Below, piece by piece: positions 7,674 through 17,700 of a stretch of 64,000 nt of DNA. The first letter of the stretch is position 1; each line of letters starts with the position of its first letter. The position numbers and the translations under genes are program-made. The stretch covers positions 51,840-115,839 of the forward strand of contig CAMMSL010000006.1 of assembly GCA_946499505.1 (NCBI GenBank), in the 5' to 3' direction. The DNA is from an uncultured Lachnoclostridium sp. Its GTDB lineage: Bacteria > Bacillota > Clostridia > Lachnospirales > Lachnospiraceae. The notes under the pieces are model-generated. The model ran no database searches and was not told the DNA's origin. It saw only the letters and a list, made by a program, of their open reading frames with translations.

Positions 7674-9056
7674 ATGGCATTAAAAGAAAACGTTGGAGCA
7701 TTTGCAGTAAAACAGGCACTTTCATATATGGATAAGGATCCGGAGAAAAACCTGCCGAAACTTTTGGATTGGTTTGACAGGTTTGACTGGAAAGATACGC
7801 TGAAAAAACAGCGGGATACTATCCGGCAGGTAGTGCTGGATAAGGATAACAACTGGCATCAGCTTGTAATGAGCCTGTGGACGGACATTGATCCGGGCGT
7901 GAGAAACCGGATGTTTGAAAACCTGATCATCAACGGTTGTCTGCTGGGGTATCAGAGGCAGAAGGATAATAAAGAGAAATATAACTGCAATATCCCCTGG
8001 GCCATCCTTCTGGATCCCACCAGTGCATGCAACCTGAAATGCACCGGCTGCTGGGCGGCAGAGTATGGAAACCATATGAACCTGACCTATGAAGAGATGA
8101 ACGATATCGTCAATCAGGGAGTTGGACTCGGTACATACATCTATCTGTTTACTGGTGGAGAGCCACTGGTGCGAAAGAAAGATATCATCCGTCTCTGTGA
8201 GGAACACCCGGACTGTGTATTCTCTGCATTCACAAACGGAACGCTGATCGATGAGGCGTTTGCAGACGAAATGCTGCGGGTGAAGAACTTCATGCCGGCC
8301 ATCAGTATCGAGGGATTTGAAGATGCGACGGATTCCCGACGAGGAAATGGCACTTACCAGAAAATCATCCATGCTATGAATATTTTGAAAGAGAGAAAAC
8401 TGCCCTTTGGCATTTCCTGCTGCTATACTTCCGCAAATGCGGAGGTGATCGGAAGCGAAGAATATTTCGACCAGATGATCGATATGGGGGCGAAGTTTGC
8501 ATGGTTCTTCACTTACATGCCGGTGGGAAAAGGAGCGGTAAAAGAACTGATGACAACGGCAGAGCAGCGTGAGATGATGTACCACAAGATCCGTGAGTAC
8601 CGCCAGACAAAGCCGATCTTTACAGTGGACTTTTGGAACGACGGCGAGTATGTGGGAGGATGTATCGCCGGAGGACGCTGCTACTGCCATATCAACGCCA
8701 ACGGGGACATTGAGCCCTGCGCATTTATCCACTATTCGGATTCCAATATCCGGGAAAAGAGTCTGCTGGAGGCATACCAGTCACCTCTGTTCATGGGATA
8801 CCATGACAATCAACCGTGGAACGATAACATGCTCCGTCCTTGTCCTGTCCTGGATAATCCGGGACGTCTGACCGAGATCGTGGAGAAGAGCAATGCGAAG
8901 AGCACGGATTATCAGAATCTGGAGAGCGCAAAGGAATTTTCTGATAAATGTGTGGAGACTGCAGAGAAATGGGCAGTCGTGGCAGACCGTCTCTGGGAGG
9001 AATCTCATGGGGGATGCGCTTCCTGTGGGAGATGTCAGAAAGCAGTGAATGAATAA
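7674..9056 (+). CDS. Radical SAM protein with C-terminal cysteine-rich region
   Basis: A 460-residue radical SAM enzyme. A helical N-terminal region of about 115 residues precedes the cluster motif CNLKCTGC (CX3CX2C, about residue 120), a GGEP SAM-binding motif (FTGGEPL) and later TIM-barrel elements. The C-terminal part has CIAGGRCYCHINANGDIEPC and a final CASCGRC, which suggest one or two auxiliary Fe-S clusters as in SPASM proteins. It is preceded by a palindromic operator shared with the DUF2325 gene. The substrate cannot be told; no precursor peptide was found next to it. Confidence 0.85.
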   Translation: MALKENVGAFAVKQALSYMDKDPEKNLPKLLDWFDRFDWKDTLKKQRDTIRQVVLDKDNNWHQLVMSLWTDIDPGVRNRMFENLIINGCLLGYQRQKDNKEKYNCNIPWAILLDPTSACNLKCTGCWAAEYGNHMNLTYEEMNDIVNQGVGLGTYIYLFTGGEPLVRKKDIIRLCEEHPDCVFSAFTNGTLIDEAFADEMLRVKNFMPAISIEGFEDATDSRRGNGTYQKIIHAMNILKERKLPFGISCCYTSANAEVIGSEEYFDQMIDMGAKFAWFFTYMPVGKGAVKELMTTAEQREMMYHKIREYRQTKPIFTVDFWNDGEYVGGCIAGGRCYCHINANGDIEPCAFIHYSDSNIREKSLLEAYQSPLFMGYHDNQPWNDNMLRPCPVLDNPGRLTEIVEKSNAKSTDYQNLESAKEFSDKCVETAEKWAVVADRLWEESHGGCASCGRCQKAVNE

Positions 9057-9115
9057 TGCAGCAAAAGGTGCTATAATCCCTATCAGATATAAAATACGGG
9101 GAAGGAGAGGCGGCT

Positions 9116-10006
9116 ATGAGCGAACAGCTGCCTGAAATGATGAAGAAGAAAGAAATAAATCATCTGTTAGTTTATCTGGTTGCGGCAGTGGTCTGTATTT
9201 TGTCCGTCATACAGCCACAGAAGAATATACTGCCGCAGTCTGTCGGGATCATAGTATACATCCTTGCCGCTGTTTCACTTGTTGCAGCCTGTATGTGTAT
9301 ATACAGGGATTTAAGGAAAGGGATTATAGAAAGACTGCTCTTGATGATAAAAAGGACTTCGTATGGGGCACGTTTCCTTGAAGACTATACTTTCCGGACA
9401 ATCCTGACGACCCTGCCGACATTTCTGATCAATATAGTCTATACGGTATATAACGGTGTGATCGGCATTGCGAATCAATCTGCATGGTTCATCACTATGG
9501 CTGCCTACTATAGCCTGCTGGGGATCATGCGTTACTGTGCGGTGAATACAGAGCGAAAGATATCCCGCATGACGGATCCGAAACTGATCAGAAAGAAGGA
9601 GCTGTCAGTTATCCGGACAGATGGGATTCTGCTCCTGCTGTTGAATCTGGCTCTGAGCGGAGTCGTCCTGCTGACCATAGCCAAAGGAACAGCAAAGACA
9701 TATTCGGAAATTATGGTGATATCCATAGCGGCGTATACGTTCTATAAGATAACGATGGCTGTGATCAATATGGTCAAAGTAAGGAAGATGCAGTCGCCGA
9801 TCCTGATCACAATACGAAATATAGGGGTGGCTGACGCTCTGGTATCCATGCTTACGCTGCAGACAACGATGCTGGCCTCGTTTCAGGATACAAGCAGTAT
9901 TGACGCAAACCGGATGAACGGGATCGCCGGACTGGCGGTCTGTATCCTGATAGCGTTACTGGGAGCTAGTATGATTTATTACGCTTCTAAGAGAAAAGAA
10001 TCCTGA
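9116..10006 (+). CDS. Multi-spanning membrane protein of unknown function
   Basis: A 296-residue protein with about seven or eight hydrophobic helices (for example residues 17-35, 43-62, 95-118, 122-140, 167-190, 195-215 and 265-288). Charged loops such as NTERKISRM sit between them. I recognise no family motif. GGAGAGG lies 6 nt before the ATG and the gene is 60 bp after the radical SAM gene. It may be transcribed from its own TATAAT-like element at 9072-9077. Confidence 0.7.
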   Translation: MSEQLPEMMKKKEINHLLVYLVAAVVCILSVIQPQKNILPQSVGIIVYILAAVSLVAACMCIYRDLRKGIIERLLLMIKRTSYGARFLEDYTFRTILTTLPTFLINIVYTVYNGVIGIANQSAWFITMAAYYSLLGIMRYCAVNTERKISRMTDPKLIRKKELSVIRTDGILLLLLNLALSGVVLLTIAKGTAKTYSEIMVISIAAYTFYKITMAVINMVKVRKMQSPILITIRNIGVADALVSMLTLQTTMLASFQDTSSIDANRMNGIAGLAVCILIALLGASMIYYASKRKES

Positions 10007-10039
10007 AAGATACTTAATAATTTTTTTAGAGTAATTTAA

Positions 10040-10068
10040 TTGAGCCTTATGGTTTCGTGCGCTAAAAT
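10040..10068 (+). promoter_or_regulatory. Promoter of the alarmone synthetase gene
   Basis: TTGAGC (10040-10045) and TAAAAT (10063-10068) are separated by 17 bp and lie 57 bp before the start codon. Confidence 0.6.
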
Positions 10069-10125
10069 AGTAACAGAGTACAGAAACAAGCAGACAGCGG
10101 ATATGCTGCCGGAACGGAGGAAACA

Positions 10126-10872
10126 ATGGAGAAAAAGAACTGGCTTCAGCTTGCGGAAGGAACTGGAACAGATCTTATCATGGGGCAGGCAATGAATCTG
10201 CTGGACGGCGTCCTCGATTATAAAGAACTTATGATGGGATATGCCTGCGCGATCAAAGAGATCAATACAAAGTTTGAAGTGCTGGACACGGAATTCGAGG
10301 TCAGATACAAGAGAAATCCGATCAGCTCAATAGAGACACGACTGAAGAGCCAGACGAGCATCCTTGAGAAGATGGCGAGAATGGGAATTCCGCCCACAAG
10401 GGAGAATATCGAGAATACTCTGAATGATATTGCGGGAATTCGGGTGATATGCTCCTATATCGATGATATTTATCTCCTGGCAGACGCGCTGACAAAGCAG
10501 GATGACGTCACACTGATCCGACGAAAAGACTATATCAGCAACCCGAAACCGAACGGTTACCGCAGCCTTCATCTGATCGTAAGCGTTCCGATCTTTTTCG
10601 CAGAGTCCACGAAAGAAGTGAAGGCGGAGGTGCAGATCCGGACCATCGCCATGGATTTCTGGGCAAGTCTGGAACATCAGATCAAGTATAAGAAAAATGT
10701 GGAGCATGCAGAGAAAGTGATCGCCCGCCTGAAGGAGTGCGCAGATGAGATCGCACATGTGGATGAGACAATGCAGGAAATCCGGATGGAGATGGACAAT
10801 ATCAAAGAAGAACCCTCAGATGTGGAAGCGCTGTATGAAAAGCTCAGGAAAATAGATATCAATTTTATGTGA
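10126..10872 (+). CDS. relQ: Small alarmone synthetase (GTP pyrophosphokinase, RelQ-like)
   Basis: A 248-residue single-domain (p)ppGpp synthetase that transfers pyrophosphate from ATP to GTP or GDP. The RelA/SpoT synthetase motifs are visible: RLKSQTSILEKM, the catalytic region DIAGIRVICSYIDDIY, the G-loop NPKPNGYRSLHLIV, and VQIRTIAMDFWASLEHQIKYKK. There is no hydrolase, TGS or ACT domain. Helical N- and C-terminal extensions resemble the tetramer-forming parts of RelQ/YjbM. It has its own promoter and a strong terminator, so it is monocistronic. Confidence 0.9.
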   Translation: MEKKNWLQLAEGTGTDLIMGQAMNLLDGVLDYKELMMGYACAIKEINTKFEVLDTEFEVRYKRNPISSIETRLKSQTSILEKMARMGIPPTRENIENTLNDIAGIRVICSYIDDIYLLADALTKQDDVTLIRRKDYISNPKPNGYRSLHLIVSVPIFFAESTKEVKAEVQIRTIAMDFWASLEHQIKYKKNVEHAEKVIARLKECADEIAHVDETMQEIRMEMDNIKEEPSDVEALYEKLRKIDINFM

Positions 10873-10877
10873 GGAGT

Positions 10878-10917
10878 ACCTGGTTATAGGATGAACCTAT
10901 AACCGGGTATTTTTTTT
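10878..10917 (+). terminator. Rho-independent terminator after the alarmone synthetase
   Basis: A 13-bp stem (10878-10890 with 10896-10908, one G-U pair) and a 5-nt loop are followed by an eight-T run. Confidence 0.9.
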
Positions 10918-11030
10918 GCGTATTAGCCGGAAAACATAGACTGTGATAGGATGAATCCAGCAACAAAAAGAACTATAATGCACCGATAAACGTTTTAATA
11001 TACGATCGGATGAAAAAGGAGGAGACCATC

Positions 11031-12335
11031 ATGACAGACATCAGAAATTCACAGAACTGGAGCTTTGAAACAAAACAGGTACATATCGGACAGGAGCAGC
11101 CGGATCCGGCGACCGGAGCAAGAGCGGTTCCGATCTATGCATCCACATCCTATGTGTTTGATGACTGTCAGCACGCGGCGGACCGTTTCGCTCTGAAGGA
11201 TTCGGGAAACGTATACGGGAGAATGACCAATCCCACGGAAGACGCATTTGAACAGAGGATCGCGGCTCTGGAGGGCGGCACGGCAGCTCTTGCAACAGCT
11301 TCAGGAGCAGCGGCCATTACTTATACGTTTCAGGCGTTGGCGAAAGCCGGAGAGCATATTGTCGCTTCCAAGACCATATATGGAGGATCCTACAATCTTC
11401 TGGCTCATACGCTGCCCCTTACAAGCGGGATCACAGCAACATTTGTAGACCCGGAAGAAGAGGGCGCATTTGAAAAGGCGATTCAGGAAAATACAAAAGC
11501 AATTTTTGTAGAAACGCTGGGAAATCCGAATTCCAACGTGGCGGATCTGGAAACTCTTGCAGGGATTGCTCACAGGCATAAGATCCCGCTTGTCGTGGAT
11601 TCTACATTTGCCACACTGTATCTGGTACGTCCGATCGAGCATGGAGCGGATATCGTTGTACACTCTGCGACAAAGTTTATCGGCGGACATGGCACGGCTC
11701 TGGGCGGAGTGATCATTGACAGTGGAAAGTTTGACTGGAAAGGTTCGGAAAAATATCCGTGGATCTCAGAGCCGAATCCCAGTTATCACGGAGTCTCATT
11801 TACAGAGGCGGCGCCGGCAGCAGCGTTTGTCACCTATGTGCGCGCCGTACTGCTTCGCGATACAGGAGCTACCCTTTCCCCGTTTCACGCCTTCCTTCTG
11901 CTGCAGGGGCTGGAGACTCTGTCTCTCAGGGTAGAACGCCATGTGGAAAATGCTCTGAAGATCGTAAAATATCTGGCAGCGCATCCTTTGGTTGAGGCAG
12001 TGCATCACCCGTCCCTTGAAAGCGAATCAACCCATGCGCTGTATGAGAAGTATTTTCCACAGGGCGGCGGCTCCATCTTTACATTTGAGATCAAAGGAGA
12101 CGCAGGGACGGCACAGAAATTTATCGATAATCTGCCGATCTTTTCACTGCTGGCAAATGTGGCGGATGTAAAATCTCTCGTGATCCATCCGGCGACAACA
12201 ACTCACAGCCAGTGTACGGCACAGGAGCTGGAAGAGCAGGGGATCAAACCGAACACGATCCGTCTGTCTGTCGGAATCGAGAAGGCGGACGACCTGATCG
12301 CGGCACTTGACACAGCATTCGACACGGTAGAGTAA
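11031..12335 (+). CDS. metY: O-acetylhomoserine sulfhydrylase (MetY)
   Basis: A 434-residue PLP enzyme of the Cys/Met metabolism family. It should make homocysteine from O-acetylhomoserine and sulfide, or act as an aminocarboxypropyltransferase. The family hallmarks are YASTSYVF, NVYGRMTNPTEDAFEQR, the cofactor lysine in HSATKFIGGHG and the end IRLSVGIEKADDL. The length fits MetY rather than shorter cystathionine enzymes. ATG 11031 was chosen because the earlier in-frame ATG (11010) runs through the AAAGGAGG ribosome site. It is followed by cysK, which makes a sulfide-assimilation pair. Confidence 0.92.
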   Translation: MTDIRNSQNWSFETKQVHIGQEQPDPATGARAVPIYASTSYVFDDCQHAADRFALKDSGNVYGRMTNPTEDAFEQRIAALEGGTAALATASGAAAITYTFQALAKAGEHIVASKTIYGGSYNLLAHTLPLTSGITATFVDPEEEGAFEKAIQENTKAIFVETLGNPNSNVADLETLAGIAHRHKIPLVVDSTFATLYLVRPIEHGADIVVHSATKFIGGHGTALGGVIIDSGKFDWKGSEKYPWISEPNPSYHGVSFTEAAPAAAFVTYVRAVLLRDTGATLSPFHAFLLLQGLETLSLRVERHVENALKIVKYLAAHPLVEAVHHPSLESESTHALYEKYFPQGGGSIFTFEIKGDAGTAQKFIDNLPIFSLLANVADVKSLVIHPATTTHSQCTAQELEEQGIKPNTIRLSVGIEKADDLIAALDTAFDTVE

Positions 12336-12399
12336 TACAGATTCAGGCGGCAGGAGTCTGCATACAGACTGACGCTGTTATTTGAAAGGAGATAAAAAC

Positions 12400-13338
12400 A
12401 TGACCAATTATTATAAAAGCACACTTGATCTTATCGGGAATACCCCTCTGGTGGAAGTAATAAATATTGAGAAAGAACAGAACCTGGAGGCTTCCGTCCT
12501 TGTCAAACTTGAATATTTCAATCCAGGCGGAAGCGTAAAAGACCGCATTGCGAAAGCGATGATCGAAGACGCGGAAAGCCGGGGAGCAATAAAAGAAGGT
12601 TCCGTTATTATTGAGCCTACATCCGGAAATACAGGGATCGGGCTTGCGGCAATCGCTGCGGCGAAAGGATACAGGATCATCCTGACTATGCCGGAGACTA
12701 TGAGTGTGGAGCGCAGAAATATTTTAAAGGCATACGGTGCAGAGCTGGTGCTGACGGATGGAACAAAGGGGATGAAAGGAGCGATTGCCAGAGCGCAGGA
12801 GCTGGCGGCAGAGATTCCGGACAGTTTTATTCCGGGACAGTTTGAAAATCCTGCGAATCCGGCAGCGCACAGATCAGCTACCGGTCCGGAGATATGGCGC
12901 GATACGGACGGTAAAATTGATATCTTTGTAGCAGGAGTGGGAACCGGCGGGACGATCACAGGAGTCGGAGAATACTTAAAAGAACAGAACCCGGATATTA
13001 ATATCGTGGCTGTAGAGCCGGAAGGCTCTCCGGTTCTCACTGAGGGAAAGGCAGGAAAGCATAAGATCCAGGGAATCGGCGCAGGTTTTGTGCCGGAGAC
13101 TTTGAACACTTCTGTATATGACGAGGTGATCCGGGTGACCGATGAAGATGCATTTGCCGCCGCAAGGCATCTGGCGCGAAAGGAAGGAATCCTGACGGGA
13201 ATATCCTCCGGGGCGGCACTGCACGCCGCTGTTAAATTGGCGCGAAGACCGGAGAATAAAGGAAAAACGATCGTGGCGCTGCTGCCGGATTCGGGGGATC
13301 GATATTACTCTACGCCGTTGTTTACGGATCTGACATAG
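12400..13338 (+). CDS. cysK: Cysteine synthase (O-acetylserine thiol-lyase)
   Basis: A 312-residue fold-type II PLP enzyme. Motifs include LIGNTPLVE, the cofactor lysine in [11 protein letters not shown], the substrate loop [11 protein letters not shown], the phosphate-binding [10 protein letters not shown] and the C-terminal SSGAAL. It makes cysteine from O-acetylserine and sulfide. The start is ATG 12400 with AAAGGAG upstream; TTG 12382 lies upstream of that site. It lies 64 bp after metY and is likely co-transcribed. Its end overlaps a convergent regulator fragment by 34 bp. Confidence 0.92.
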   Translation: MTNYYKSTLDLIGNTPLVEVINIEKEQNLEASVLVKLEYFNPGGSVKDRIAKAMIEDAESRGAIKEGSVIIEPTSGNTGIGLAAIAAAKGYRIILTMPETMSVERRNILKAYGAELVLTDGTKGMKGAIARAQELAAEIPDSFIPGQFENPANPAAHRSATGPEIWRDTDGKIDIFVAGVGTGGTITGVGEYLKEQNPDINIVAVEPEGSPVLTEGKAGKHKIQGIGAGFVPETLNTSVYDEVIRVTDEDAFAAARHLARKEGILTGISSGAALHAAVKLARRPENKGKTIVALLPDSGDRYYSTPLFTDLT

Positions 13339-13934
13339 AATGCCGCCAGCAGTTCAAACCGATCCTGCACATTATCAAGGGGCAGCCCCAGGGTTTCTCT
13401 TAGAATACGGACGCGGTAGTTGACCGTGTTCCTGTGGCAGAACATTGCCTCGGCAATCTTCTGAATGCTTCCGTTGCAGATCAGGTACTGGTACAGTGTT
13501 TCCAGGCAGCAGCTTTTATGCGTTTTATCATATGCAATCACGGGGGCAAGTTTTTCTCTCCAGTAGTCGTTCAGAACATTAGGGTCGTTGACAGAGAAAA
13601 GTATTTTGTAAAATCCCAGATCATCAAAAGCACGGAAAATCTCTCCGGATGCAGCAGATGCGCCCAGAGCAGAACGGGCCTGTGAAAAACTCCGAGGGAA
13701 ATCGCTGAGCCCTGAAACAGACCCCAGTCCGGAGCGGATGTCCCAGTGAGGAAATGTCCGGCTGATACGGCCGGCAAGCTCCCGGACTGCATCTCTCAGT
13801 TCAGCAGGAGTCCCTGTTTTTGAGGTGTTATATTCCGGATTCCCTGTACCGGGAAGGATGAAGATTAGCTCGCCGCCGTGCAGAAAGTCAGTCCCATCTG
13901 CTCTTTGACAAAGTAACCCAGAATACGCTGACAA
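13305..13934 (-). pseudogene. PucR/CdaR-type regulator, C-terminal fragment
   Basis: The minus strand encodes the C-terminal part of a PucR/CdaR-family activator. A GGDEF-like middle section (about residues 20-135) is followed by the PucR helix-turn-helix (CNGSIQKIAEAMFCHRNTVNY, then RVRILRE). The N-terminal sensor domain is missing: homology stops near 13880-13900, where the other strand abruptly becomes an alcohol-dehydrogenase fragment. The reading frame continues by chance to an ATG at 13934. It is likely non-functional and marks a deletion junction. Confidence 0.7.
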
Positions 13935-14227
13935 CTACAGTTGAGGAAGGAGCGGCATATGTAAAAGGGCACGGATGCGACGTGATCGTTGCCATCGGCG
14001 GAGGAAGCGTTATGGAATGCGCGAAAGCGATTGCGTTCCTGGGTGTAAATTCGGGAAATATCAATGACTATATTTTCAACCGGCTGACCAGCAATAAAGC
14101 CCTGCCAATCATCCTGATCCCCACTACATGCGGAACCAGATCGGAAGGTAACGGGTTTGCGGTTCTCACCAATCCCGAGAATGGAGACAAAAAAGCTCTC
14201 CGATGTAATGCAATTATGAGCGGGTGA
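13899..14227 (+). pseudogene. Iron-containing alcohol dehydrogenase fragment
   Basis: About 109 codons, from LFDKVTQNTLTTTVEEG through the nucleotide-binding GGGSVMECAKAIA to PTTCGTRSEGNGFAV. These are the middle of the dinucleotide-binding domain of iron-type dehydrogenases. Both the N-terminal 60 or so residues and the whole metal-binding C-terminal domain are missing, so no activity is possible. An ATG at 13982-14013 exists but is internal. It is not a simple copy of the intact dehydrogenase at 21638, whose matching motif reads GGGSVCDYAKAVS. Confidence 0.75.
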
Positions 14228-14541
14228 TCCGGGACGAGAATTCTTTTGCCTTCTTTGTTCTGGATGAGGGAGAGTATAAAGGATTCTGCCACGGAGATTA
14301 TTTTGACACGTTCTGGATGTCCGGCAGAACCTGTTATATATCCAGTCTCATAACGAATGAAAAAGATCGGGGAAAAGGATACGGCAGAGCACTGGTGGAT
14401 CATGCCCTGCAGCTGGCCCGCCGGGAAAGATGCAAGGCAGTGATACTGGACTCCGGATTCCCAAGAGAGCAGGCGCACAGATTTTATGAGAAATACGGGT
14501 TTGAAAAGAGCTGTTACGGATTTGAGCTTGAATTAAAATGA
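14209..14541 (+). pseudogene. GNAT acetyltransferase, N-terminally truncated
   Basis: The frame encodes the core of a GNAT N-acetyltransferase: FVLDEGEYKGF, then the acetyl-CoA loop RGKGYGRAL, then HRFYEKYGFEKS. GNAT proteins normally have 30-50 residues before this core. Here an in-frame TAA at 14206 and the fragment of the dehydrogenase lie directly upstream. A GTG at 14224 could start a 105-residue protein, so a short product cannot be excluded, but no ribosome site was seen. Confidence 0.65.
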
Positions 14542-14599
14542 TAGAAGACAGATAAGTTTGATCGGCAAGAGTGGATATAATTTTGAGATTATATAAAAA

Positions 14600-14659
14600 A
14601 TAACTATATAAAAAGATTAAATATAAATATTTGCTATTTAATAATATCGGTGTTAGAGT
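14600..14659 (+). promoter_or_regulatory. Promoter of the GH3 gene with shared 34-bp upstream element (copy A)
   Basis: A 34-bp AT-rich element (14600-14633, beginning ATAACTAT and ending TATTTG) runs into the -35 box TTGCTA (14631-14636). TAGAGT (14654-14659) follows after 17 bp. The same element precedes the dehydrogenase gene at 21537 (32 of 34 identical) and the 28024 operon at 27891. This fits an activator site next to the -35 box. Confidence 0.7.
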
Positions 14660-14736
14660 GGGATCAGATAGAACAATGACCGGCCATGATATCAAAATGA
14701 AAAGCCGCCTTCAGGCGGTCTCAGGAGGAAAGAGAA

Positions 14737-17700
14737 ATGTTACAATGGTTAATCGATCTGCTGACACCGATTTTTACAAGTATGGGCGTCAGCGAAGTTG
14801 ATGTGCAGACGTATGTAAACAGTCTGAGCGGGTATATCTATGCGATATTGGGAAGCTTTGTCCTTATGATCGCAGTGATGATCGCTGCACATTTTATTGT
14901 GAAAAAGGGAACCCGGCACGTGGTGAGATGGAGCGCGGGCGTGGCGTGGGTGCTCATCGTGGCAGTACTTGCCAATGTAATCTGCTTTGGCCCCATGTAT
15001 AATAACGTTGCGATCATATTGAACAGTCAGGCACAGGTGTCCGAGGAGTCCAGAGAGAATTCCCGCGATGTAATCCGCGAGGTGGGCGAAGAGGGGATGG
15101 TTCTTCTGGAGAATGACGGCGTTCTTCCACTGTCTTCCGATACAAAACGCATCAATGTGTTCGGATGGGCGTCCATCGCCCCGATCTTCGGCGGCACGGG
15201 ATCCGGATCCTCAGATACATCGAGCTGCGTCGGAATTCTGCAGTCCCTTCAGGACGCAGGTTATGAGACAAATGATACACTGACAGATATGTATACCGAA
15301 TACAGAGAAACCCGTATCCTTCCGGAGATGGGAAATGTAGGATATACGGACTGGACACTTCCGGAACCGACAGCCGATTATTATACAGATGAGATCATGC
15401 AGGAGGCGGAGGAGTTTTCTGATACTGCAGTTGTCGTTCTTGGACGCTCCGGCGGTGAGGGACAGGATCTGCCGACGGATATGAATGCGGTCATCAACGG
15501 TACATACGACATCCGGGATGAAGTGGCAGACGGAAACGACCAGTATAACTATTTTAACTGTAATTACGACAATAACGGAGATTATGATGATTTTGACGAA
15601 GGAGAGCACTATCTGGAACTGTCCAATACCGAAGAGGCAATGCTGGATATTGTGTGTAATGCATTTGACGATGTGATCGTGGTCATCAACTCCAATAACG
15701 CCATGGAACTTGGCTGGGTAGAGAATTATGATTCCATCGGCGCGCTCATTCTGGCACCGGGAACCGGCGAGACCGGTATGGCTGCACTGGGTGAGATTAT
15801 TAAAGGAGACGTAAACCCGTCAGGAAAGACTGTAGACACTTATGTCTATGACCTGACAGCTGCACCGAATTATAACAATACAGGAAACTTTGCGTACAAT
15901 AATGTCGAAGACCTCAAAGAGGCCTTTACAGAGGCAGACGATGCCTATCAGGGGAATATTGCCTTTGTCAATTATGTGGAAGGTATATATCTGGGATATA
16001 AGTTCTATGAGACAGCAGCAGAAGAAGGACTGATCCAGTATGACGATGTGGTCCAGTATCCGTTCGGCTACGGGCTGAGCTATACAAGCTTTACACAGGA
16101 GATCAGTAACTTTACAGATAACGGGGACAGTATTTCCATGGACGTTACTGTGACCAACACAGGAGATGTGGCCGGAAAGAGCGCCGTAGAGATTTATTTT
16201 ACACCTCCGTACAACAACGGAGGCATTGAAAAGGCCTCCGTCAATCTCATCGCATTAGGTAAGACAGAGACTCTGGAGCCGGGGGCAAGCGAGACGGTAT
16301 CCTTTACGATCAATAAAGAAGATATGGCGTCCTATGATTCTACAGGAATCAAGACGGAAAATGGCGGATATGTACTGGAGGCGGGAGACTATACGGTCTC
16401 TGTACGGTCAGATTCCCATACCGTGATGGATGAGGCATCTTTCCATGTAGATGAAGATATCAACTATAGCACAGAAGGACGGACAAGCGACGATCAGACA
16501 GCGGTCAATCAGTTCCAGGATTATTCCGCGGGAAATGTGACATATCTGTCAAGAGCAGACGGATTTGCCAATTATGAGGAGGCAACTGCAGCGCCTGCTG
16601 AGGAAGCCTGTGTGATGGACGATGAGACAAGAGCGGCAGTCATGGAAAAATCTGTAGCATACTATGATCCTACACTGTATGACAATCCGGACGATGAAAT
16701 GCCGGTAACCGGTGCGGACAACGGCCGCAGACTCTCTGAACTGACAGGAAAGGATTACGATGACCCGATGTGGGATGAACTTCTGGATCAGCTTACCGTA
16801 GAAGAGATGAGTGATCTGGTCAATCTGGGAGGCTTCCAGACCGTGGCGGTTGATTCTGTCGGAAAAGTGGCAACATTGGACAGTGACGGAACAAGCGGAC
16901 TGAATGACTGGGTGACAGGCGTATACGGAACTCCGTTTCCTGTGGAGGTGCTGATCAGCCAGACATGGAATCCGGAGCTGGCTCAGAGAACAGGAAGCGC
17001 CATCGGTGCAGAATATGCGGACTGCCATATTTACGGATGGTACGGCCCTGCTATGAATATGCACAGAACGGCATTCTGCGGACGTAACTTTGAGTATTAT
17101 TCCGAGGACGGCATACTCTCCGGAGTGATCGCGTCTGCTGAGATCAACGGAGCGGCAGAGCATGGTGTGTATGCATATATCAAGCATTTTGCCCTGAATG
17201 ATCAGGAAACAAACAGATGCAGTTTCCTGCTGACCTACTCCGGCGAGCAGGCAATCCGTGAAATCTATTTGAAACCATTTGAAATGTGTGTAAAGAACTT
17301 TACAGGAGAGTCTCTTGCCGTAATGTCTTCCTTTATCTGGATCGGGACAAAATACAGCGGTTCTAATCCGTACCTGCTGAATAATGTGCTCCGTGGAGAG
17401 TGGGGATTCAGAGGCATGGTACTGACAGACTGGGATGGCTCCTACGGCTACCAGCTTACCGATGACTGTGTGAGAAATGGAAACGACGCAATGCTGGGAT
17501 TCAATTCCTACGAATCAAATGTACTGACGGACACCGATTCAGCGACACTGGTGAAGGCTTTGCGGCAGGCATCAAAAAATGTCATGTACACAGTGGCAAA
17601 CAGCGGAAACTACACGGTTGATAATCCGGATGAGGCAGGTCTGGATAACATGACTCTGACCTTTATCGGTATCGATGCGGCGATCGCCGTGGTACTGATC

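Noticed and set aside
7722-8732. 336-codon open frame on the minus strand opposite the radical SAM gene
   Set aside because: It is a complementary shadow with no recognisable domain; the plus-strand gene has complete radical SAM motifs.
10920-11030. SAM or T-box riboswitch before metY
   Set aside because: The leader is short and lacks the S-box core, a T-box motif or a terminator hairpin.
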